Position numbers and translations under genes: made by a program. DNA of 64,000 bases from CAWCAW01 sp963793645 (GTDB lineage: Bacteria; Actinomycetota; Acidimicrobiia; Acidimicrobiales; UBA8190). Below, piece by piece: positions 34,771 through 44,092 of this stretch (the first letter of the stretch is position 1; the number at the start of each line of letters is the position of its first letter). Below the pieces are notes generated by a model. The model did no database searches and was not told where the DNA came from. It was given only the letters and a program-made list of their open reading frames with translations. The stretch lies in the NCBI GenBank assembly GCA_963793645.1, contig CAWCAW010000003.1, forward strand, positions 248,001 through 312,000. The letters are read 5' to 3'.

Positions 34771-36963
34771 GTGACGAAGCTGGACGAGTTGGCCAGTGAC
34801 GTTGCTCCGGCCGAGCCCGAAACGCCGGAATTGGCGGCTGGCCGACGTCGATTCGTCGTGGCGGTGGTCATAGGCCAAATCCTCGTCGGACTGCCGTACC
34901 TGTGGGTGATTTCGACCACGTGGGGCCACACCAACTTCTTTCGCAAGACCAACTACGAGGACAACTTCTACGACCTGCAGGCCCGGGCCATGTTCCACGG
35001 CCACCTGTGGGTCGCCAACGGATCTCTCGGCATCGAGGGATGGATCCACGGCGGGCGGGAGTACACGTACTTCGGCCTGTTCCCATCGATCATCCGCATG
35101 CCGATCCTGCTGTTCACCAGTGCGGCCGACAGCAAGCTCACGGCCATGTCAATCCTGGTGTCCTGGGTGGCAACAGGGGTGTTCTGTTCTTTACTGCTCT
35201 GGCGGCTGCGCGTCGTCGTGCGGGGAGCGGTCGCCCTCGGGTGGGCCGAGGCGGTGTCATGTGGAGCCCTGGTGGCCACCGTGGTGGGCGGCTCCGTGCT
35301 CGTCTACTTGGCCGCTGTCCCGTATGTATTCAACGAGGACTTGGCCTGGAGCGTGGCTCTGACCATCGCCAGCCTCTTCGCTCTGCTCGGTGTACTCGAA
35401 GCGCCGACGAAGTGGCGCGTGCTCGGGGCGGGGGTGCTCGTCTTCTGCGCCAACATGGACCGGACGACAACGGGGTGGGCATGTGCGGCCGCCGCCGTGC
35501 TCATCGCCCTGTGGCTGCGGTCCGGTCGCGGTGGCGACGACAAGCGCGGGTGGTTCGTCCCCGTGCTGTTGGTGGGGTTGATCCCCTTCGCGGCCAACTG
35601 TGCGGTGGACTTCTTGAAATTCGGGACACCGATCGGATTGCCCGTTACCGATCAAGTCTGGAGCCACGTCAATGCCCATCGCCAATACTTCCTGAAGGTC
35701 AATCACAACTCGGAGGTCGGAGCCGTCTTCGCCCCGGCCGACGCGCTGGCCTACCTGCGGCCCGACGGGATCCGATTCACCTCTGTGTTCCCCTATGTCG
35801 GGTTGCCGTCACTGCCACCGCCCTCGATGTTCGGTGTCGTATTCGATCGGCGCTACCGCACGGCCAGCGTCACCGACTCCATGCCGCTTCTTTTTCTTTT
35901 GAGCTGCTGGGGCATGGTGGCGGCTTTTCGCCGCCAACCCCGCGGCGGTGCCTCTTTGACCCGTCTCCTACTCATTTGTTCAGCGGGGGCCGGCGGTGCG
36001 TTGCTCCTGTGGGGATACATCGCCAACCGGTACCTGGCCGATTTCGTGCCTTTTTTGGCTCTGGCCAGCATGGTGGGCCTCGTCGACCTTTGGCGCCGTG
36101 CCGCTCGACGCGCCAGGGGCCGCGCCACATCCCCGCGGCCACCACATGAGCCGGCCAGCGCTGACAACAGCGAGGTCGAGGCTCCCTCGAACAGCCGGTC
36201 GACCCGAGGTCCACGGCGCTATGGGTACATGCTCGCCGCCGTCGTCGTCCTGGGAACGATGATCTCCGTCGTCTTCAACTTCGCCATCGCCGTCGCACCC
36301 AACAGCGAGTGGTCGAGCATTCAGACGCTGCGCTTCGTCAAGGCCCAGAAGTTGATCAGCGACGTGACCGGACATCCCATCACGTCGAGCGTCCGTACTG
36401 GCAGCGCGTTGCCGGAGTTGGCGCCCGCCAATGAGCTCTACATCGTGGGGCAATGCGAAGGGCTCTATATCTCGACGGGCGAAGACGTGAGTTCGGTGCC
36501 GACCCAGGAGTACCAACGCCAGACATGGATGAACGTCCAAGAAGGCCCTGCCTTCGAGCACACCGTGAAGATCACCTTCGGCCACGCCCAAGCCAAAGGG
36601 GCGCCACCTATTGGGCTCGTACGTGCCGGCCAGAGCACCATCTACTTCACCACGAGCAAGACATCGCTGCCGGGCTACCTCTTCGTCGCCTTCGGCGAGC
36701 AGGACCCCCGCTTCAGCATCGCCAGCTTGAGCGAAGTGGTGGCGGTGGGATCGACCCATAGCGTCACCATCGTCACCGATACGGCCACGCACTTTGCCCA
36801 AGTGGTGATGAACAACATTGCGCTGCTCTCGAACCCCATGGTCGGTGGGTCCCCCGGTGTCGTGATCGCTCCGCAAACCTCGACCGCGTCGCCGGGCTAC
36901 CGGATCCTCAACACGACACCAGCGAACTCTCCGCCGTTGTGCAGAAGTCTGCTCGGACGCTGA
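34771..36963 (+). CDS. Polytopic membrane protein, GT-C-like, paralogue A of a tandem pair
   Basis: A 730-residue protein with about eleven membrane helices and a C-terminal non-membrane region of about 200 residues. Near the N-terminus YEDNFYDLQARAMFHGHLWV and GREYTYFGLFPSIIRMPILL form the first extracytoplasmic loop, comparable to the acidic loop of GT-C enzymes. I do not know a named family. The next gene (36984) shares the same organisation and motifs, so this is a tandem duplicate. It starts at GTG 15 bp after the solute-binding lipoprotein. Likely role: transfer or handling of a lipid-linked sugar outside the membrane (inference). Confidence 0.78.
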   Translation: MTKLDELASDVAPAEPETPELAAGRRRFVVAVVIGQILVGLPYLWVISTTWGHTNFFRKTNYEDNFYDLQARAMFHGHLWVANGSLGIEGWIHGGREYTYFGLFPSIIRMPILLFTSAADSKLTAMSILVSWVATGVFCSLLLWRLRVVVRGAVALGWAEAVSCGALVATVVGGSVLVYLAAVPYVFNEDLAWSVALTIASLFALLGVLEAPTKWRVLGAGVLVFCANMDRTTTGWACAAAAVLIALWLRSGRGGDDKRGWFVPVLLVGLIPFAANCAVDFLKFGTPIGLPVTDQVWSHVNAHRQYFLKVNHNSEVGAVFAPADALAYLRPDGIRFTSVFPYVGLPSLPPPSMFGVVFDRRYRTASVTDSMPLLFLLSCWGMVAAFRRQPRGGASLTRLLLICSAGAGGALLLWGYIANRYLADFVPFLALASMVGLVDLWRRAARRARGRATSPRPPHEPASADNSEVEAPSNSRSTRGPRRYGYMLAAVVVLGTMISVVFNFAIAVAPNSEWSSIQTLRFVKAQKLISDVTGHPITSSVRTGSALPELAPANELYIVGQCEGLYISTGEDVSSVPTQEYQRQTWMNVQEGPAFEHTVKITFGHAQAKGAPPIGLVRAGQSTIYFTTSKTSLPGYLFVAFGEQDPRFSIASLSEVVAVGSTHSVTIVTDTATHFAQVVMNNIALLSNPMVGGSPGVVIAPQTSTASPGYRILNTTPANSPPLCRSLLGR

Positions 36964-36983
36964 ACCAGTAGGATTCGATCTTC

Positions 36984-39110
36984 ATGGCCGGGGGTGTGAT
37001 AACGCGCGCAGGGAGCTCGGCCCCGACTCCGGTCGACCCCGCCTTGAAGGCTTCCGGGCCTTCGAACGTGCGTCGCTTCACATGGAGCGTCATCGCCGGC
37101 ACGGTGGTGGGTGCCATTCCTATCGTGTGGATTCTCTTCGCCATGTGGGTCGGCCATTTCAACGCGCTGCGCCTGGTGTTCAACTCCGACTTCTATGACG
37201 GCCAGGCCCGGGCCATCATGCACGGCCACCTCTACTTCTCCCCCTCCATCTTGCGCATCGAAGCGTTCCGCCACGGCGGACACTCGTTTACATACTTCGG
37301 CATCTTCCCGTCTCTGATCCGCATCCCCATCCTGCTCATCGCCCCCAGCCTCTTCGGCGAGCTCACCGCTCCCTACATGTTCGCGGCGTGGCTCATGATG
37401 GCGCTGTTCACCGCATTGCTCATGTGGCGTGTGCGCACTCTCGTGCGAGGCGACGTCGCGCTCAGCCGGGGTGAGGCCACCTGTGCGGGTGCGTTGATAG
37501 CCACCATCACCGGCGGCTCCATGTGGCTCTTGTTGGCCGCCATGCCATGGGTCTACGACGAGGACCTGGCCTGGAGCATCGCATTGACGGTGGGTGCCCT
37601 CTTCATGCTCATCGGGCTCCTCGAGCGACCGTCACGCCGCCGCGTGGTGGGTGCGGGGGTGCTCCTGCTGTGTGCCAACCTCGACCGGCTCCCCACCGGG
37701 TGGGCGTGCGCCATCGGCGCCGTGCTGGTGGCGCTGTGGCTCGGGCTGGGACGCCGTGGCAACGATCTGCGACGTTGGGCTTGGCCCATACTCGGCGTGG
37801 CATTCGTGGCCCTGGTGGCGGGCAGCGTCGTGAACTACCTGAAGTTCGGCACATTCTTCGGGCTCCCCCTCGCCGATCAGGTCTTCACCTCCGTCAATGC
37901 GCATCGCCGGCAGTTCCTGGCCATGAACCACAACAAGGGATACGGGCTGAAGTTTCTTCCCACCACGTTGTGGACGTACTTCCAGCCTTTTGGCATCCGG
38001 GTGCAATCGATCTTCCCGTACGTGACACTGCCCGCCGTGCCGCCGACGATCATCGGCAAGCCGTTTTTCGATCAGACATACCGCACCGCCAGCGTGCCCG
38101 CCTCGATGCCTCTGTTGTTCCTCCTCGCCATCTGGGGAGTGTTGGGGGCCTATGGGCGCCGTGCCACCGAAAAGGCGCGCCTGCTTCGCATCCCCCTCCT
38201 GGCGGCGGCGGGGTGCTTCGGGGTGGCCTTGCTGTGGGGGTACATGGCCCCTCGGTTCGAGGGCGACATCATGCCCCTACTGATCCTGGGGTCAGCGGTG
38301 GGGTTGTTCTATGCATGGCAGTGGATCGGTCGGCGCGGCGCGCTGGCGCGCACCGCCTTCACCGTTTGCGTCGTCATTCTCGGGCTCTACTGCGTGGTGG
38401 CCAACTTCGGAATCGCCGTTTCACCGGCGCCTGCCGGCGAGTGGACCGATGCGCAGGTGACCAACTTCGTCAGTTTCCAAGAAACCCTCAGCAACCTCAC
38501 CGGCCGTCCGTTGCTCGATCAGGTCATGCGCGGCACCGAACCGCCCGATTTTGCCCCGGCCGGGAAGCTGTTCATATCCGGCAACTGCAGCGCGCTCTAT
38601 CTCTCGACCGGCGAGACATTCCAGAACGACCCCCAGCAGAACATCGAGCACGCCACGTGGGTGCCGGTGGAACAGGGGCCCCAAGTGCTCCATTTGTTCA
38701 GGGTGACCTACAACGGTCCCGGAAACGGCCCCAGCCCCATCGTGCCCCTCGTCAGCTATGGCGACGACACGTTCTTCGTCCATTTCACCGGCGTCGACAC
38801 CGTGCGCTACGGGCTCGAAGGACCCGGATTCACCGATCTCGGGGCCCCGCTGACGGTGAAGATCGGAATGGCCGCCAACGTGGCGGTGCAAGCCGATCCC
38901 GTCCTGCACTCCTACGCACTGGTCGAGGGCCTGCACTACGGATTGGACGGCGTCCTCCCCAGTTCGGGGCCGGTCGTTGTGCACTCGCAGGGACCGATTA
39001 CCGGTTCATCGCCTCCGGCCATCACCGAGGTGGCCACGCTCGTCCCGACACAGTCGCTCTCCTTGTGCCACAGCTTGCTCAAGGAATTGTCGGCCCGCCA
39101 ACACGGCTGA
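36984..39110 (+). CDS. Polytopic membrane protein, GT-C-like, paralogue B of a tandem pair
   Basis: A 708-residue protein. SDFYDGQARAIMHGHLYFSP and HSFTYFGIFPSLIRIPILLI line up with the corresponding loop of paralogue A, as do NLDRLPTGWACAIGAVLVAL (A: NMDRTTTGWACAAAAVLIAL) and the GLPLADQVFTSVNAHRRQFL region. Both end with a soluble domain and a C-terminal CHSLL/CRSLL. The 20-bp gap to A and 18-bp gap to the next YfhO gene argue for one operon. Substrate unknown. Confidence 0.78.
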   Translation: MAGGVITRAGSSAPTPVDPALKASGPSNVRRFTWSVIAGTVVGAIPIVWILFAMWVGHFNALRLVFNSDFYDGQARAIMHGHLYFSPSILRIEAFRHGGHSFTYFGIFPSLIRIPILLIAPSLFGELTAPYMFAAWLMMALFTALLMWRVRTLVRGDVALSRGEATCAGALIATITGGSMWLLLAAMPWVYDEDLAWSIALTVGALFMLIGLLERPSRRRVVGAGVLLLCANLDRLPTGWACAIGAVLVALWLGLGRRGNDLRRWAWPILGVAFVALVAGSVVNYLKFGTFFGLPLADQVFTSVNAHRRQFLAMNHNKGYGLKFLPTTLWTYFQPFGIRVQSIFPYVTLPAVPPTIIGKPFFDQTYRTASVPASMPLLFLLAIWGVLGAYGRRATEKARLLRIPLLAAAGCFGVALLWGYMAPRFEGDIMPLLILGSAVGLFYAWQWIGRRGALARTAFTVCVVILGLYCVVANFGIAVSPAPAGEWTDAQVTNFVSFQETLSNLTGRPLLDQVMRGTEPPDFAPAGKLFISGNCSALYLSTGETFQNDPQQNIEHATWVPVEQGPQVLHLFRVTYNGPGNGPSPIVPLVSYGDDTFFVHFTGVDTVRYGLEGPGFTDLGAPLTVKIGMAANVAVQADPVLHSYALVEGLHYGLDGVLPSSGPVVVHSQGPITGSSPPAITEVATLVPTQSLSLCHSLLKELSARQHG

Positions 39111-39128
39111 CAGGGCTGAGGGCACGCC

Positions 39129-41462
39129 ATGCGGAGACGGCTGCCGGATGTCCTCGGCATCGGATGGGTGGTGGTGGCCGCCATCGCCACCTTGGGCCCG
39201 GCTCTGGTGCACGGCGCGTCGCTGGGCACCGTCAACCAGCTTTCGCTGTGGGGGCTGACGCAACAGCCCGGGGTCCCGTTGCATCAACTCCAGGGGTCCG
39301 ACCAGATCACCTTGTTCATCCCCTGGACCGATCTGTCGTGGACCCAGGTCCATCACGGCCATCTCCCGCTGTGGAACCCGTACAGCACGCTCGGCGCGCC
39401 GCTGGCATTCAACTGGGAATCGGCGTCCTTCAGCATTCCCTCTCTTGTCGGATACCTGTTCCCCCTGCGCCTCGCCTATAGCGCATCGGTACTCACCTCC
39501 GTCCTCATCGGGGGCACCGGGGTGTACGTGCTCGCGTGGGTCATGCGCCTCGGGGTCCTCGGATGCGTCATGGCGGCCACCATCTACGAGCTGAGCGGGC
39601 CCTTCATGGGTCTTTTGGGCTGGCCCATCGCCTGGGTGCTGGCGTGGGCCGGCTGGCTCTTCGCAGCAGCCCTTCTCATCGTCCGAGGACGCCATCGCCT
39701 ACGCGCCATTGCGATGTTCGCCGTCGTCGTCGCCTGCGCCGGTTACGCCGGTGAGCCCGAAGGGCTCCTGCTGCTTGCCATCGCGCTCATCGTCTTCCTC
39801 ATCATCCTCATGATCTTCCGGGTGCCGCGCCTAGGCGGAGGGCCCATCTGGCGTCCCGTGCGAGACGTGGTGGTGGCCGGCGTAGCGGGTGGCGCCCTGT
39901 TCTCCCCCTTGGCCCTGCCCGGAATCCAGGTGGCCTCGGGCTCGGTGCGCAACGTCAGTGGGACCTGGATCGAGGTGATCCCCACCAACAGCACGGCTCG
40001 AGCGCTTCCAGTACACGACCTCATCCATGTGCTGCTCCAGGGGTTCGACGGGCTCCCTCTCAACACCAGCGCGTTCTTCGGCGACCGCCTCTTCTATATC
40101 GACACCGTGGCCTACGTCGGCATCATCGCACTGGCGCTGGCGCTGTTGGCCGTGGTGGTGCGGCGGCGGCGTCCTGAGGTTGTCGCCTTCGGGGCGGTGG
40201 CTCTTGTCATGGCGGGCCTCGTCTTTGCCCAACCTGTGGTTTCGGCCGTCGATCACGTGCCCCATTTGGGCAGCGTGCTGTGGAACCGGGCCCTGCTTCC
40301 CTTGGCTTTCGCGCTGGCGATCCTGGCCGGCATGGGGACCGATGCCTTGGTCCGGGCCGGACATAGGCGAGCGGTGACAGCGTGGGCGGGAGCCAGCTTC
40401 GGCGCCGCTGGCATCGTGCTCGGTGCACTGTGGCTCTTCGGGCGCGGCCATCTTTCCCCCACAGATGAGTCCATCCGGACCCGCAGCTTCATCTGGCCCC
40501 TGCTCTCCGTCGTGGTCGGCCTCATCGTCGTGGCCGTCATCGCCACGTCTCACGCACGACGATCCCGCACCACCCATCGAGTGTCCTCGCCTCGGTGGTC
40601 GTCGCCCACGAGATGGGCGGCTGGCGCGTTGCTCGCCTGCGAGACCACCTTTCTGATCGCCGCCGGCGCGCCATTGTGGGCGTCGAGCCCGACCGCCCCC
40701 TCCCCTACGGCCGCGGTGGTCGACCTGAAGGCGACGGTGGGCTCCGCGGTCGTCGCCTTAGGCGCACCCGATTGTGTTGGCTATGCACGGCTCGGGCTCC
40801 AGCCCAACGTGAACGTGCTCTTCGGGATCGACGAGTTGGTTGCGTACGACCCCATGACGCCACGCTCGTACTTCTCCTCATGGGAGAAGGCCAGCGGCAC
40901 GGCGCCGGGATACCCCAGCTACGAGACGTTCTGCCCCGCTGTCACCACAGCCGCCTTGGCCCGCCTCTACGGGGTCAGCTACGTGCTCGAGACATACGGA
41001 TCCCCGGGGCCGCTCGGCGGGGTCTTCGACAAGACCGTGGGAGACGAGGAGCTCTACCGCATTCCCGGGGCCGCAGCGGCCACCGTGAGCCCACTCGCAC
41101 CCGGGAACACGTTGCCGCCCAAAACTGCCCCGGGGACACCGGTACCCGTGACGCACCCCAGTCCGTCGCAGTGGCATGTGGTCACCGACGCCACCACGGC
41201 GGGGGTTTTGCGCCTCCGAGTCACCGATGAGCCGGGCTGGCGCGCCACCATCGACGGCCGGGCCCTCCCCCTCGAGCGTTTCGCCGGCGTGATGCTGCAA
41301 GCACGCGTCCCGTCAGGGCGACATGTGATCGAGCTCTCCTATTGGCCCACCTACTTCACGGTGGGCATCGTCTTGGCGGCGTGCAGTGCAGGCGGCCTGG
41401 TAGGAGCTTCACTGTGGACGCTCCGGCGCGGCCGACAGCGGCGCAAACAGCTGACGGGCTAA
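39129..41462 (+). CDS. YfhO-family polytopic membrane protein (GT-C-like)
   Basis: A 777-residue member of the family. DVLGIGWVVVAAIATLGPAL is nearly the same first helix as in the protein at 30214. GSDQITLFIPWTDLSWTQVH, then GHLPLWNPYSTLGAPLAFNW, is the signature loop. The C-terminal domain ends VPSGRHVIELSYWPTYF before a last helix. It closes the plus-strand operon that starts with the solute-binding lipoprotein. The final four bases overlap the stop of the convergent 2OG oxygenase gene (CTAA read both ways). Confidence 0.87.
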   Translation: MRRRLPDVLGIGWVVVAAIATLGPALVHGASLGTVNQLSLWGLTQQPGVPLHQLQGSDQITLFIPWTDLSWTQVHHGHLPLWNPYSTLGAPLAFNWESASFSIPSLVGYLFPLRLAYSASVLTSVLIGGTGVYVLAWVMRLGVLGCVMAATIYELSGPFMGLLGWPIAWVLAWAGWLFAAALLIVRGRHRLRAIAMFAVVVACAGYAGEPEGLLLLAIALIVFLIILMIFRVPRLGGGPIWRPVRDVVVAGVAGGALFSPLALPGIQVASGSVRNVSGTWIEVIPTNSTARALPVHDLIHVLLQGFDGLPLNTSAFFGDRLFYIDTVAYVGIIALALALLAVVVRRRRPEVVAFGAVALVMAGLVFAQPVVSAVDHVPHLGSVLWNRALLPLAFALAILAGMGTDALVRAGHRRAVTAWAGASFGAAGIVLGALWLFGRGHLSPTDESIRTRSFIWPLLSVVVGLIVVAVIATSHARRSRTTHRVSSPRWSSPTRWAAGALLACETTFLIAAGAPLWASSPTAPSPTAAVVDLKATVGSAVVALGAPDCVGYARLGLQPNVNVLFGIDELVAYDPMTPRSYFSSWEKASGTAPGYPSYETFCPAVTTAALARLYGVSYVLETYGSPGPLGGVFDKTVGDEELYRIPGAAAATVSPLAPGNTLPPKTAPGTPVPVTHPSPSQWHVVTDATTAGVLRLRVTDEPGWRATIDGRALPLERFAGVMLQARVPSGRHVIELSYWPTYFTVGIVLAACSAGGLVGASLWTLRRGRQRRKQLTG

Positions 41463-42283
41463 TGCTTCTTCCGTCGAAGGTGCTCGAAGGTCCTGAGGAT
41501 CTTGGTCACCGAGTCGTCGGACATGCCGAGGTGGCGCTTGGTCCAGTCGTAGACCCGCAGAGCTTGCTTGTCGAGATAGATCACGATCGACTTCGACCCC
41601 TCACCGGGCCGGGCCCGGTACTCGGTCGATCGCACCAGCGGATTGACCTCGGTGGTGAAGTAGTACAAGGCCAGGGACTGGCGGGCCACACCGGGGGGGC
41701 ACTCCATGGGCTCGGGGTGGCCGTGGAACGAATCGGCATCGGTGCTGAAGACCACCACGCGGTTGCCGACAGGGCGGATCTTCTCCTCGCACCGGCTCAT
41801 ATCGGTGCTCCACAGCTCGAGGTCACCGCCGTACTCTTCGGACCACCCTTCGTTCAGGTAGAGCAACAGGTTGACCCGCCGACGCCAGGTGCGGTGCCGG
41901 GGATGAACGGTGAAGTCGGCATGAATGTTCAAGAAGCCTCCGGCCACGGATTGGTGGAGGCCTCCCCCCTCGAGGGTCTCGTCGGCGAATAGACCTTCGA
42001 TGCCGGTCAGCTCGCTGAGGAGATCGACGAAACGCTTCGACTGGAGCTCGGCCAGCAACGCCTGCAGCGGTGCGGGCCATGTCGATGACTGGGTGTTGCT
42101 GAACTTCCGCTCGTTGGCGTGGAGATAGTTGTTCCACTCGTGCGAGTTCAGCGATGGGAACGCCTCGATCGCTCCTTTGGCCACGTCGGGCGGGAGGAAC
42201 TCGTCGAGAACGATATGGGGGAAGGGCCGGGCCGCACCGTAGCGTTCCCGGAGCCCTCCGAGTTCAGCTTCCAGCTTGGCCAC
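41459..42283 (-). CDS. 2-oxoglutarate/Fe(II)-dependent dioxygenase (prolyl hydroxylase-like)
   Basis: A 274-residue cytosolic oxygenase. LNIHADFTVHP supplies H121 and D123 of the iron triad, SFHGHPEPM the distal His (187 or 189), and RQSLALYYF the Arg (201) that binds 2-oxoglutarate. The fold matches 2OG-FeII_Oxy_3 proteins found in sugar and GT loci, where they may hydroxylate sugars or peptides. Target unknown here. GTG start. Lies just after the GT2-methyltransferase fusion gene on the same strand. Confidence 0.85.
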   Translation of the reverse strand: MAKLEAELGGLRERYGAARPFPHIVLDEFLPPDVAKGAIEAFPSLNSHEWNNYLHANERKFSNTQSSTWPAPLQALLAELQSKRFVDLLSELTGIEGLFADETLEGGGLHQSVAGGFLNIHADFTVHPRHRTWRRRVNLLLYLNEGWSEEYGGDLELWSTDMSRCEEKIRPVGNRVVVFSTDADSFHGHPEPMECPPGVARQSLALYYFTTEVNPLVRSTEYRARPGEGSKSIVIYLDKQALRVYDWTKRHLGMSDDSVTKILRTFEHLRRKKH

Positions 42284-42381
42284 GTCCAGCAGCGATTCAC
42301 CCGGTTGCTCGGGTGAATCGAATCCGCCGTCGGCGACGATCGGGATAATGGGTCCGCCCGCCTTATGGCCGGTTGCCGAAC

Positions 42382-43827
42382 TCAGGCGACCGGTTCCAGC
42401 TCGAAGAGCAGCTGGTATGCGAACAAGTTGGGGGCAATCGCCATCCCCATCTTGTCGGTCGTGCTGAGCAGCGACGTGAGGAAGCGAGGGGCGGGACCGC
42501 CCCGATCGGCCGCCTCGACGGGCAACCCGGAGATGGACCGCTTGCGCACGCGCATCCCGGAGGCGCCAGCCATGCGCTCGAGGCTCTGGCGGGTGAAGAA
42601 CCGGACGTGGCTGGAGTCGAAGATGCCCCGCCGCTCGTAGCTGAACTTGCCGGCGGCGACACGCACCCGCGGGTACCAGTGGGCGATATTCGGCACGCTC
42701 ACCAACATGACGCCACGCGGGGCGAGCACCTCGCGGACTTGGCGCATCATGGAGGCCGGATCGACCAGGTGCTCGAGGACGTCAGCCGCCAAGACCACGT
42801 CGAATCCGGTCCCGACTTCGGCAGGAAGGCCTTGGTTGAGATCCGCCTCGATGAAATCGTCAAGGCGATCCGCCACGCCGTCGACCTTCACGGCGTCGAC
42901 CCCGATCACAGTGTGTCCCGAGAGGCGCAACAGCTCGCCGAGGCGACCGTTGGAGCACCCCAGGTCGAGGATGCGCTTGGGCGGGTGATCACTCACCCAA
43001 TTGATCAGCTTTCGATGCGACGAAGACGGGCTCATCTTGAGCTCGTAACCCTCTTCGGCGAAGGCCATCTCCCCCGAACCGAAGCCCATCTTGTGGAGCC
43101 GGTAGCGCACCACGTCCTTGACGACGTCTTTGGCGTAACCCATGCCGTTGACGTAGCAAATCTCGTCGCCGTAGTAGGTGGGGATGGGCACCTCGAGAAT
43201 CACCTTGCCGGCCTCATGCATCTGCAAAATGATCTCGGTGTCGAAGTCGAAGCCGTCCGAGTTGACCTCGAAAGGCACGTCCTTCAGGGCATCGACCCGG
43301 TAGGCGCGGTACCCGCTGTGCCACTCCGTGAGGTTCAAGCCGGCCACCGAGTTCGAGAATTTGCTCAGGATCCGGTTGCCGACGTACTTGTACAGCGGCA
43401 TGGCGCCCATGCGCGCCGAGCCCGGCTCCATCATGCGCGACCCGAAGACGGCGTCACAGTGCTTATCGGCAAACGGGGTGATCAGGTCTTCGATGACCTC
43501 GGGGGCGTACTGCCCGTCGCCGTGCAGCAGGACGACGATGTCGAGCTTGCGCTCGATGGCCCACTTGTAGGCCGCCTTCTGGTTCCCGCCGTACCCGAGG
43601 TTGCGGGGTCGGCGAATCACCGTCAGCGGCAGGTCACCTGTCTTTTGGTACTCCAGCCCGACGGTGTACGTGCAGTCACTGCTGGCGTCGTCGCAGACGA
43701 CGACCTCTGCCACCTTGGACCGAAACGACGGTGGTAGCCGGTCGAGCACGGCGGCCAGCGTCGATGCCGCGTTGTACGCGACGATGACGACGCCTACACG
43801 CTCCTCGGCACCCTGCTCACGAGACAC
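42382..43827 (-). CDS. Fusion of DPM1-like GT2 and C-terminal methyltransferase
   Basis: From the GTG at 43827, four bases after AGGGGGA, the protein has 481 residues. Residues 11-240 form a GT2: VGVVIVAYNAASTLAAVLDR, CDDASSD (45-51), NLGYGGNQK and HGDGQYAPE (102-110), the pattern of dolichyl/polyprenyl-phosphate sugar synthases. From about 283 there is a SAM methyltransferase: ILDLGCSNGRLGELL (DLGCSNG 288-294), VVLAADVLEHL and LAPRGVMLVSVPN. No membrane helix. It may load and methylate a sugar or modify one acceptor twice. The longer frame from ATG 43893 would add a Gly/Ala-rich tract without a binding site. Confidence 0.87.
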   Translation of the reverse strand: MSREQGAEERVGVVIVAYNAASTLAAVLDRLPPSFRSKVAEVVVCDDASSDCTYTVGLEYQKTGDLPLTVIRRPRNLGYGGNQKAAYKWAIERKLDIVVLLHGDGQYAPEVIEDLITPFADKHCDAVFGSRMMEPGSARMGAMPLYKYVGNRILSKFSNSVAGLNLTEWHSGYRAYRVDALKDVPFEVNSDGFDFDTEIILQMHEAGKVILEVPIPTYYGDEICYVNGMGYAKDVVKDVVRYRLHKMGFGSGEMAFAEEGYELKMSPSSSHRKLINWVSDHPPKRILDLGCSNGRLGELLRLSGHTVIGVDAVKVDGVADRLDDFIEADLNQGLPAEVGTGFDVVLAADVLEHLVDPASMMRQVREVLAPRGVMLVSVPNIAHWYPRVRVAAGKFSYERRGIFDSSHVRFFTRQSLERMAGASGMRVRKRSISGLPVEAADRGGPAPRFLTSLLSTTDKMGMAIAPNLFAYQLLFELEPVA

Positions 43828-43959
43828 TTGTCCCCCTTCCGCCGCCAGCCCCCCGCTGGCCTTGGCAACGCCCCCGGCCGAGATCGTGTGCATAGCGCAT
43901 CAATTGGCATCTTGCCCGGCACCAATGACGGTACCGGGCTGGCTTCCCATACGGCCTCG

Positions 43960-43988
43960 TCATAATTGAGGGAATTTACTCTACGCAA
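43960..43988 (-). promoter_or_regulatory. Weak candidate -35/-10 pair upstream of the GT2-methyltransferase gene
   Basis: In the AT-richest short gap of this part, the minus strand reads TTGCGT (43988-43983), 17 bases, then TTATGA (43965-43960). This is near the sigma-70 consensus and lies about 130 bases before the chosen start, just beyond the terminator of the preceding gene. Sequence resemblance only. Confidence 0.25.
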
Positions 43989-44025
43989 ATACCCTGCTCA
44001 GCGCCTTGTGGTGTGGTAAGCGGGC

Positions 44026-44050
44026 AAAAAGAGCGCCCGAAAGGGCGTTC
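44026..44050 (-). terminator. Intrinsic terminator after the membrane protein gene
   Basis: Read on the minus strand, GAACGCCC-TTTC-GGGCGCTC forms an eight-position stem with one mismatch, followed directly by TTTTT. It lies 43 bases past the stop of the 526-residue membrane protein, and before the GT2-methyltransferase gene, so the latter likely has its own promoter. Confidence 0.75.
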
Positions 44051-44092
44051 CGGGTGCCCGACGCGGCCGGTCCGGCCCGCGCCCGACGGCGA

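Noticed and set aside
41459..42283. 2OG oxygenase hydroxylating the collagen-like lipoprotein
   Set aside because: The Gly-Asp-Thr repeats contain no proline and the genes are 30 kb apart.
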